Origin: an uncultured Clostridia bacterium | GTDB lineage: Bacteria > Bacillota > Clostridia > Oscillospirales > Acutalibacteraceae | NCBI GenBank assembly: GCA_946610835.1 | Contig: CAMOCU010000110.1 | Location: 1 to 5,051, forward strand | DNA length: 5,051 nucleotides | Direction: 5' to 3' | Shown here: positions 1 through 5,051 of the stretch, piece by piece | How positions within the stretch are numbered: the first letter of the stretch is position 1 | Layout: every line of letters starts with the position of its first letter | Position numbers and translations under genes: made by a program | The notes under the pieces: generated by a model | The model's database searches: none | Told to the model about the DNA's origin: nothing | Seen by the model: only the letters and a program-made list of their open reading frames with translations

Positions 1-1
1 G

Positions 2-85
2 GCGCAAGTCAAGAGATTTTTGTGCAGCATGACGGAAACAGATTCAAGCAAGGCGCGAGCCATGATTTGTGCGGTGCTGCCTTAA
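2..85 (+). CDS. Possible C-terminal end of an upstream gene (partial)
   Basis: Reading frame 2 is open from the left edge to a TAA at 83-85, giving about 27 residues that end in KARAMICAVLP. The stop lies 12 bases before the response regulator start, a spacing that would suit the last gene of an operon feeding into the two-component pair. Third codon positions in this frame look richer in G/C than those of the other open frame (frame 1, open to 129), which mildly favours real coding. The stretch is too short to assign a family, and an open frame of this length can occur by chance. If it is not coding, these bases are simply the leader of the response regulator; I see no clear promoter in them. 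Confidence 0.3.
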   Translation, partial: AQVKRFLCSMTETDSSKARAMICAVLP

Positions 86-97
86 GAAAGGGATTCT

Positions 98-769
98 ATG
101 TTTCGTGTTTTGATTGCGGAGGATGATGCGGAGCTGCGCGAACTGTTTGCGCATGTGCTGCGGAAAAGCGGATACGAAGTCGGAGAAGCTGCCGACGGTG
201 CACAGGCGCTCGACAGGCTCAGCCAATGCCGTTATGACTTGCTGATTTCTGACATTATGATGCCGCATGTCGACGGCAATGCGCTTGTGCGGCGTTTGCG
301 AGAGCAGGACAATTATATCCCGGTTTTGCTGATTACAGCCAAGAGCGCGTTTGACGACATGCAGGCGGGGTTTTCCGATGGCGCGGATGATTATATGGTC
401 AAGCCTGTCAATGTGTACGAGATGGTGCTGCGTGTCGGCGCGCTGCTGCGGCGTGCAACAAGCATGCGGGAGCATCGGGTGCGGATCGGTGAAACGGTGC
501 TGGAATATGATTCTTTTTCCATGATAACACAGGATCGTCGTGAAATTCTTCCGCAAAAGGAATTCCAGCTGCTGTATAAAATGGCTTCTTTTCCCGGGAA
601 AATTTTTACCAAACAGCAGTTGATGGACGATATATGGGGGTACGAAACATATACCGACTGCCATACTGTGGAGGTGCATATCGGCCGCCTGCGCGAAAAG
701 CTGGCGAACAACCGCGATCTGCGGATCGTGACGATGCGCGGCATTGGATACAAGGTGGAGCTGATATGA
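98..769 (+). CDS. OmpR/PhoB-family two-component response regulator
   Basis: A cytoplasmic transcription factor of 223 residues, the usual length for the OmpR/PhoB family. The receiver domain covers about residues 1-120. It has the acidic pair D9-D10, the phospho-accepting D52 in SDIMMPHVDG, the switch threonine T80 in LLIT, and K102 in the VKP motif. A winged-helix DNA-binding domain follows (about 128-221), with the recognition-helix region TVEVHIGRLREKL and the terminal hairpin RGIGYKV at 214-220. All key residues are present, so it should be phosphorylated and functional. The ATG at 98 is preceded by a purine-rich AAGGGA at 88-93. Its stop codon overlaps the kinase start (ATGA at 766-769), so the two are translationally coupled and almost certainly partners. 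The target genes cannot be read from the window. Resistance, envelope-stress or nutrient regulators all share this architecture, so I give no gene symbol. Confidence 0.95.
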   Translation: MFRVLIAEDDAELRELFAHVLRKSGYEVGEAADGAQALDRLSQCRYDLLISDIMMPHVDGNALVRRLREQDNYIPVLLITAKSAFDDMQAGFSDGADDYMVKPVNVYEMVLRVGALLRRATSMREHRVRIGETVLEYDSFSMITQDRREILPQKEFQLLYKMASFPGKIFTKQQLMDDIWGYETYTDCHTVEVHIGRLREKLANNRDLRIVTMRGIGYKVELI

Positions 770-1809
770 TTGTGCGCTCAAAAAAAAGACGCAAAAAAGA
801 AAGGGCGCAGCCGAGTCTGCGCCTGATTTGTGCGATCGTTGCACTGTTGGTGATTTTGATATCGTCCGTGTTTTCACCCGCAATGAGTTACCTGTTGTTC
901 CGCATCGTCGGGCATCAGGTGGATGTGCCGGTTTATCTGTGGTGGCTGATTCTCAGCGGTCTTTTGGGAACAGCGGCCGCGTTTTTGCTCAATCATTTTT
1001 TTCTGCGTCCTGTGCGGGATATGGATCAGGCAATGAAACGTGTGGCGCAGGGCGATTTTTCTACACGGCTGCCGCCGGATGTGAAAGTGCGTGAAATACG
1101 GGATCTTTTTCGCAATTTCAACCGGATGAACGATGAGTTATCGGCGACGGAAATTCTGCAGTCTGATTTTGTGTCCAACGTGTCGCATGAATTCAAGACG
1201 CCGATCAATGCAATCGAAGGGTACGCGACATTGCTGCAAAGCGGCGAAGCCGGGGATGAGCAGGCAATGTATGCGGAAAAGATTCTGCTCAATACGCGCA
1301 GACTCTCGCAGCTGGTCGGCAACATTCTGCTGCTGTCCAAGGTGGAGAATCGCACAATCGGATTACAGAACACGTCTTTTCGGCTGGATGAGCAGATTCG
1401 CATGTCGCTGCTGCTGCTTGAGGAAAAATGGACGGCCAAAGAGATTGAATTCGACGTTGATCTTGAACCGGTGACGTATATCGGCTGTGAAAGCATGCTG
1501 CAGCATGTGTGGATCAATCTTTTAGACAACGCGATCAAATTCAGTCCGCCCGGCGGAAAGGTCACGCTTCGTCTGACGGCGCAGGAATACGGCCGCGTTG
1601 TATTCACGATCCGCGACGAGGGTCCCGGCATCCCCAATGCGGAGCTGGCGCACATTTTCGGTAAGTTTTATCAGGGCGACTCTTCGCATAAAGCGGACGG
1701 AAATGGATTGGGTCTTGCGCTTGTGCAGCAGATTGTTGAAATGTCACAGGGCGCTGTGCAGGCGGAAAATGCGCCGGATGGCGGCGCGATTTTTACCGTG
1801 ATTATCTGA
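766..1809 (+). CDS. Membrane sensor histidine kinase with very short extracytoplasmic loop
   Basis: A 347-residue HisKA-type sensor kinase that autophosphorylates and should pass phosphate to D52 of the regulator just upstream. Order of parts: a basic cytoplasmic N-terminus (SKKRRKKER); TM1 at about residues 18-48; a loop of only about 8-10 residues; TM2 at about 57-80; a HAMP-like linker (about 78-130); the dimerisation and phosphoacceptor helix with H141 in SHEFKTP; and an ATPase domain with N-box NLLDN (251-255), G1 box DEGPGIP (284-290) and G2 box GNGLGLAL (312-319). The catalytic motifs are intact. The ATG at 766 is chosen because it overlaps the regulator stop and places the basic segment at the N-terminus. 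The open frame runs back to an ATG at 634, but that extension lies wholly inside the regulator gene and encodes nothing kinase-like. The near absence of an external domain suggests membrane-internal or partner-mediated sensing. The ligand is unknown. Confidence 0.95.
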   Translation: MIVRSKKRRKKERAQPSLRLICAIVALLVILISSVFSPAMSYLLFRIVGHQVDVPVYLWWLILSGLLGTAAAFLLNHFFLRPVRDMDQAMKRVAQGDFSTRLPPDVKVREIRDLFRNFNRMNDELSATEILQSDFVSNVSHEFKTPINAIEGYATLLQSGEAGDEQAMYAEKILLNTRRLSQLVGNILLLSKVENRTIGLQNTSFRLDEQIRMSLLLLEEKWTAKEIEFDVDLEPVTYIGCESMLQHVWINLLDNAIKFSPPGGKVTLRLTAQEYGRVVFTIRDEGPGIPNAELAHIFGKFYQGDSSHKADGNGLGLALVQQIVEMSQGAVQAENAPDGGAIFTVII

Positions 1810-1829
1810 GGATTCAGGGAGAGATGAAT

Positions 1830-2330
1830 ATGGAAATTGAACGCAAATGGCTCGTGGAGAAAGATCAGATTCCTTATGACCTGACCTCGCTGCCGCATCT
1901 TGAACTCGAGCAGGTCTATATTTCCTTTGTGCCCTCTATCCGTGTGCGCAGCATGCAGGATGTTTCGGGCGCGATGCAGTATGTGCTCACGGTAAAGGGC
2001 GGGGCAAAGGATGCACAGCGGCTGTCCCGCGAGGAATTCGAGATGCCGATTGAAGCCGCTTCTTATATCGCATTGTGCCGCAAAGCGGAGGGCAGTCCGA
2101 TCCGGAAAACGCGCTACTATGTGCATCGGGCGGATGGCTTGACGGAGGAGATCGACGTGTTCCACGGAAGTCTGGAAGGTTTGGCGTATCTTGAAATCGA
2201 ATTTGAATCCGTTCAACAGGCGCAAGCTTTTCCGTCGCCGGCATGGACAAAGTGGGACGTAACGGCGGATAGACGTTACCAAAACAGTGCGCTTGCAAGA
2301 TTCGGCGCACCGGAACAATCGGAAGGATAG
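1830..2330 (+). CDS. CYTH domain protein (triphosphate tunnel metalloenzyme-like)
   Basis: A soluble protein of 166 residues from the CYTH/triphosphate tunnel metalloenzyme superfamily. Its members bind triphosphorylated substrates in a beta-barrel tunnel; many bacterial ones are inorganic triphosphatases, and some relatives are class IV adenylate cyclases or thiamine triphosphatases. The signature ExExK lies at the extreme N-terminus (E2, E4, K6 in MEIERKWLV). Charged strands typical of the tunnel follow: RVR at 38-40, YVLTVKG at 51-57, REEFEM near 67-72, IRKTRYYV at 91-98, EEIDVF at 106-111, and acidic LEIEFES at 121-127. The DVTADRRYQNSALA ending (143-156) also suits the family. I chose the ATG at 1830 over the one at 1824: AGGGAG at 1816-1821 is 8 bases from 1830 but only 2 from 1824, and family members usually begin MEIE. 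It starts 20 bases after the kinase stop, so co-transcription is likely. Substrate and any link to the signalling pair are unknown. Confidence 0.88.
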   Translation: MEIERKWLVEKDQIPYDLTSLPHLELEQVYISFVPSIRVRSMQDVSGAMQYVLTVKGGAKDAQRLSREEFEMPIEAASYIALCRKAEGSPIRKTRYYVHRADGLTEEIDVFHGSLEGLAYLEIEFESVQQAQAFPSPAWTKWDVTADRRYQNSALARFGAPEQSEG

Positions 2331-2331
2331 T

Positions 2332-3151
2332 GTGGAAAAAGCAGCGGTATGGATGGCAATCGGATCAGCTGTTTCCGGCGATCCGTACATTGCGTCCGGC
2401 GACGCTGAACAGACGCGTTCGCTTTTGTACAGCTATGCAGACGGCGTCAGCTTTATGCAGGGGCTTGCGTGTGACGGCGAAGTGTATTACGGATTCGGCG
2501 CGTTCAAATTTTTGAATTAAAACGTCATTACAAAAATAGACATGCAGTCCGGCAAAATTCTGCAGCGGCACGAGATGTGCCTGCCCAAAGCGTTGATGCG
2601 CAAAGGCTATTCACATCTTGGCGACGGATGCCTGTATGCGGGCAAGCTGTACATAGCGCTCGAGGATTTCGGATTCCGCCATCCGGGCGTTATCACCTAT
2701 GATCCGCAAACGCTGGAATTATCTTGATTTTAAGACCGTACCGGAAGCTGCACGCGGGAACGGGCGTATCCCATGGTGCGAAATCGACGAGAACGGCGTT
2801 TTGTATTTTACACAGTCCAACGAGGTCACGGAACTGCGGATGCTGCGTGCGTCGGATATGACCTTCCTTGGTACGGTTCCGCTTGACCGGACGCTGTATA
2901 AGGTGCAGGGCGGCGAATTGCTGAACGGCCGGATGATTCTGGTGACCAACGAGGGCAAGCGGGAAAAGAATATCTATGCCGTGGATCTTGCGACCGGCCA
3001 TGTCGAAGTTTTGTTTGTACGCTGCACCGGAAAACTTGACGCGGAAGGCGAGGGGATCGCTGTGTATCCCGCGGCAGACGGTTCCGTTCTCCATATTCTG
3101 GACGCCGGAAAATGCGGCGTGCGGATCGGCAGTTTTGCCTTAAAAAGCTGA
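2332..3151 (+). pseudogene. Broken gene for a beta-propeller-like protein of unknown function
   Basis: Three open segments join into one protein-like sequence. The first (from GTG 2332, one base after the CYTH stop, with GGAAGGA at 2321-2327) runs to an in-frame TAA at 2518-2520, at codon 63. The same frame then continues (NVITKIDMQSGKIL...) to a TGA at 2725-2727. The third segment is in frame 2 and ends at TGA 3149-3151. Dropping one T at 2719-2720 gives LEYLDFKTVPEA and restores continuity, so the second lesion looks like a 1-nt insertion; the span of 820 bases fits (273 codons plus one). Repeated strand-turn patterns (DGEVYYGFG, KIDMQSGKIL, DGCLYAGKLYIAL, DENGVLYF, LLNGRMILVT, IYAVDLATGHVEVLF) suggest a YVTN/WD-like propeller. 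No signal peptide is visible. Codon use still looks like the neighbours, so inactivation is probably recent. Sequencing or assembly errors could also explain it. No specific function can be assigned. Confidence 0.75.
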
Positions 3152-3157
3152 GTATAA

Positions 3158-3243
3158 AAGGAAACGCTGACGGGGCTTTCCGGCGCACATCTCGTCAATT
3201 CTTTTTGACGAAACGGATACCGGGAAATCATCAGCGTTTCCTT
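3158..3243. repeat. Nested inverted repeat at convergent junction; possible bidirectional terminator or small palindromic element
   Basis: The arms AAGGAAACGCTGA (3158-3170) and TCAGCGTTTCCTT (3231-3243) are exact reverse complements over 13 bases. Inside them TTTCCGG (3177-3183) pairs with CCGGGAAA (3220-3227) with one bulged G. A central hairpin TCGTCAA/TTGACGA (3192-3198 with 3205-3211) has a 6-base loop TTCTTT. The whole folds as one long, interrupted hairpin. It fills the gap between a plus-strand gene ending at 3151 and a minus-strand gene ending at 3252, the usual place for a bidirectional terminator. The run of T after the stem is weak on the plus strand (CTTAAGCG) and modest on the minus strand (TTTTATACT). 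The long arms with a short non-coding centre also suit a small non-autonomous palindromic element; I see no convincing target-site duplication. The structure is certain, the role is not. Confidence 0.7.
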
Positions 3244-3251
3244 AAGCGTAT

Positions 3252-4559
3252 TTATAAGCGAATATCAAGCTGTTCAATTTTGCGGCTCCAAACGCGGATT
3301 GCCTCCGGATCATAGGATTCGGGGGCAGCTTTATACAACGCGCGCACCTGCGCGCCGCGTAAAACACCTGCAAGAACAGCGCCGAACCAGCCGGGCTTTT
3401 GCAGCCCGGCAAATGCTTTTTGCAGCAGTGCGGCAAGATCGGTGTTTTGCCCCGCGCCGTCCAGATCCGCGCTTTGGATCACACCGGACGTGAACAAAAA
3501 CTCGACTGCCGAACCGGGGAGCGACAGCAGCGTGTTTTTAAGGCATTCATTTTTGGCTGTATCTGCGCCGTACAGCACGTGAAACATCCGGTTGTATTGC
3601 CAAAGCGTTTCTGCGTTCACGGGCGCACGGCAGTTTTCTACAGTGTCAGCCAAAAGATTTCCGGCCTGCAAGGAAAGGTCAATCCCCATTCCGTTCATCG
3701 GTGTTGTCATAAAAGCGCTGTCGCCCACTGCGGCATAGCCGTCCGCGATCATTTTGGTCAGCGGCCGGCGCACCGGAATGCGACCGCGGCAGCCGCCATG
3801 CAGGATTTGCTGTCCGCAGTCGGGATGCAGTGCGCGGAATGCATCCGTTTCTTCGCGGATTTTTTGCTCGCAGAGCGGATCAATCCGCCCGATCAGGATG
3901 TCCGCACTGTCCGGATTTTCGCAGTACCAGGAAAGGCCTGCCTCGCCCTTGCGGCAAAGATAAACCTCAAACGGTAAATCCGATTGCGCATTGCTTGTGC
4001 GGTTATAATACGCACGGTAGGCGTAAAAAACATCACCGCGCCTGCAATCGCGTTCGATGCCGAGATCAGCGGGAAGATTCCGCCGCAGCGGCGAGAATGC
4101 GCCTGCGGCGTCCACCACAAGATCGGCCGGGCGGCATTCGCCGTCGGAGGTCTGTATCCCGATCACGCGCCGTTTGTCCAAAATCGGCTTTCGCACTGCA
4201 GTGCCGTATTGCAACTTTGCGCCGCAGGCTTCAGCATATTGCAGCAGCATCTGTAAAAGCGGCTTTCGCCACATAACGAACTGTGCCCGATCGGCGGGGT
4301 AACGCACTTCGATCGTTTTGCCGCCAAGCGGGCTGACAAACGCGCAGTCGCCGCGCACGCGATAACTTCCGGCCGGAAAATCCGCAAGCGTTTTGCCGAC
4401 CAGCTCGCTGAGCAAAGGAAATGAAAATCTGTCTTCCCAATCATGCCCGAGCTGATCCTTCGGCTTTTTCTCCAGAACCGTTACATCGTGGCCGAAAAGT
4501 GCAAGCCGCCCGGCGGCAATCAACCCTCCGTGGCCTGCGCCGGCAATCAAAACGCGCAT
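3252..4559 (-). CDS. FAD-dependent oxidoreductase, geranylgeranyl reductase/UbiH-like
   Basis: A flavoprotein of 435 residues from the group containing geranylgeranyl reductases and class A flavin monooxygenases. The N-terminal dinucleotide-binding fold has GAGHGG (7-12) and the ribose-binding acid E30 at the end of VTVLE. The second FAD motif is DAAGAFSPLRR (150-160), a variant of the DGxxSxxR pattern. The third is the GD motif AAVGDSAFMTTPMNGMGID (276-294), which contacts the flavin. WYCENPDSADILIGR (211-225) resembles the substrate-side strand of geranylgeranyl reductases. The C-terminal 130 or so residues are mostly helical and not diagnostic. No signal peptide or clear membrane span is seen. 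The ATG at 4559 has GGTGA 5 bases upstream. A GTG at 4568 that overlaps the upstream stop as GTGA is a credible alternative, adding three residues (MKK). Either way it is coupled to the upstream gene. The substrate is unknown: reduction of isoprenoid double bonds or hydroxylation of a lipid-like or quinone-like compound are both possible. Confidence 0.85.
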   Translation of the reverse strand: MRVLIAGAGHGGLIAAGRLALFGHDVTVLEKKPKDQLGHDWEDRFSFPLLSELVGKTLADFPAGSYRVRGDCAFVSPLGGKTIEVRYPADRAQFVMWRKPLLQMLLQYAEACGAKLQYGTAVRKPILDKRRVIGIQTSDGECRPADLVVDAAGAFSPLRRNLPADLGIERDCRRGDVFYAYRAYYNRTSNAQSDLPFEVYLCRKGEAGLSWYCENPDSADILIGRIDPLCEQKIREETDAFRALHPDCGQQILHGGCRGRIPVRRPLTKMIADGYAAVGDSAFMTTPMNGMGIDLSLQAGNLLADTVENCRAPVNAETLWQYNRMFHVLYGADTAKNECLKNTLLSLPGSAVEFLFTSGVIQSADLDGAGQNTDLAALLQKAFAGLQKPGWFGAVLAGVLRGAQVRALYKAAPESYDPEAIRVWSRKIEQLDIRL

Positions 4560-4564
4560 CTTCT

Positions 4565-5051
4565 TCACCGCACACGCAGACCGCGCAGGACGATCAGCGC
4601 CAGATTTTCAAGATAGATCCAAATCCGGCTGAAAAATGAGCGGATGTTGTCGGCAATGTTGGCGGCGCGGTTCTGCACGGCATACCCTTCTATCTCGCCG
4701 GCATTGTCCTGCACGCCGTCCGCGTCAAATGCGAATTCATATAAAAACGGCGAGATCAAAGCGAGCAGGAATGTTTCGCCCGCGGTCACGGCGCCGAATG
4801 TGCGCGCGCCGAACTTTGTAAGTGTCTGTGCCAAATCTTCGGTACCGAACTTTGACAGCAGCGCATTCGCGCCTTTAAGCAGGATTTTGTCGTTAAACTG
4901 CGCCAGATCGTCGTGCAGGATCAGATTCAGCGCACGCAGGAACAGCGTCACTTCCGCACTGTCCAGTGCAAAATGTTCGCCCCCTGAATAATGCCACGAA
5001 ACAAGCTCCGTTGCAAGATCCCACCCGTTGGCAAAGTCGGTTTGAGGCAGC
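4565..5051 (-). CDS. Uncharacterised protein, partial (runs off the right edge)
   Basis: The minus-strand frame is open from the window edge at 5050 to a TGA at 4567-4565, giving at least 161 residues with no stop. The GTG at 4951 is probably an internal valine, because coding-like sequence continues upstream of it (LPQTDFANGWDLATELVSW and onward); the true start lies outside the window. I do not recognise the family. The visible part looks mainly helical. It has a hydrophobic stretch around TAGETFLLALISPFLYEF, a second one near the C-terminus (RIWIYLENLALIVLRGLRVR), and an acidic segment DADGVQDNAGEIEG between them. A membrane-associated role is possible but not shown. Its stop overlaps or abuts the oxidoreductase start (GTGA at 4568-4565, or ATG 4559), so the two are probably an operon and may act in the same pathway. 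Confidence 0.75.
   Translation of the reverse strand, partial: LPQTDFANGWDLATELVSWHYSGGEHFALDSAEVTLFLRALNLILHDDLAQFNDKILLKGANALLSKFGTEDLAQTLTKFGARTFGAVTAGETFLLALISPFLYEFAFDADGVQDNAGEIEGYAVQNRAANIADNIRSFFSRIWIYLENLALIVLRGLRVR

Noticed and set aside
634..765. N-terminal extension of the kinase frame back to an ATG at 634
   Set aside because: These codons lie inside the regulator gene in another frame and give a low-complexity Arg/Gly/Pro-rich stretch. The ATG at 766 overlapping the regulator stop gives a normal kinase N-terminus.
44..883. Long 279-codon open frame on the minus strand opposite the regulator and kinase
   Set aside because: It lies fully antisense to a regulator with every family motif intact. 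Its translation is rich in His, Arg and Gln with no domain pattern, as expected for a shadow frame.
2287..2331. Upstream start for the propeller gene at 2287
   Set aside because: It would overlap the conserved end of the CYTH gene and adds no propeller-like sequence. GTG 2332 directly after the CYTH stop is the more natural start.
2508..2540. AT-rich patch that might be a promoter or terminator inside the propeller region
   Set aside because: There is no hairpin and no spaced -35/-10 pair. The bases read in frame as ordinary Lys, Phe, Asn and Ile codons of the broken gene.
3158..3243. Terminal inverted repeats of a complete insertion sequence
   Set aside because: The interior is only 60 bases with no coding potential, and no clear target-site duplication flanks the arms. 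At most it is a non-autonomous element.
3399..3977. 192-codon plus-strand open frame opposite the oxidoreductase
   Set aside because: It is antisense to well-supported FAD motifs, with no ribosome site or recognisable domain noticed; treated as a shadow frame.
4644..4991. 115-codon plus-strand open frame opposite the right-edge gene
   Set aside because: It is rich in Ser, Ala and Arg and shows no domain. The minus-strand frame is open to the window edge and coupled to the oxidoreductase.

Overview
The window looks like an ordinary stretch of chromosome from a Gram-positive anaerobe of the Clostridia/Firmicutes type. This rests on the style of the genes: an OmpR-type regulator followed by a compact two-transmembrane kinase, purine-rich Shine-Dalgarno sites, tightly packed genes and moderately high GC. 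It is an inference, because the window contains no rRNA or other marker gene. There is no tRNA, rRNA, CRISPR array, transposase or phage gene.

Layout. The first 85 bases may hold the tail of a gene entering from the left. A plus-strand run follows: a response regulator (98-769), its sensor kinase (766-1809, overlapping by ATGA), a CYTH-domain phosphatase-like protein (1830-2330), and a broken gene for a beta-propeller-like protein (2332-3151). The broken gene carries an in-frame TAA and a 1-nt frameshift. All four are close enough to be one transcript. Between 3152 and 3251 lies a convergent junction occupied almost entirely by a nested palindrome: a 13-bp perfect outer stem, an inner stem and a central hairpin. 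On the minus strand, read from right to left, an unrecognised partial gene (from beyond 5051 to 4565) is translationally coupled to a FAD-dependent oxidoreductase of the geranylgeranyl-reductase/UbiH-like group (4559-3252).

How the genes may work together. The regulator and kinase form a standard phosphorelay. The kinase has almost no extracytoplasmic loop, so it probably senses within or at the membrane, or through a partner protein. The CYTH protein sits in the same transcript, but nothing in the sequence links its activity to the signalling pair. The oxidoreductase and its upstream partner form a separate operon facing the other way and may act on a lipid or prenyl-like substrate; this is inferred from family resemblance only.

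I found no convincing undescribed system. The parts most worth a second look are the nested palindrome at 3158-3243, the doubly damaged propeller gene, and the unrecognised gene at the right edge.
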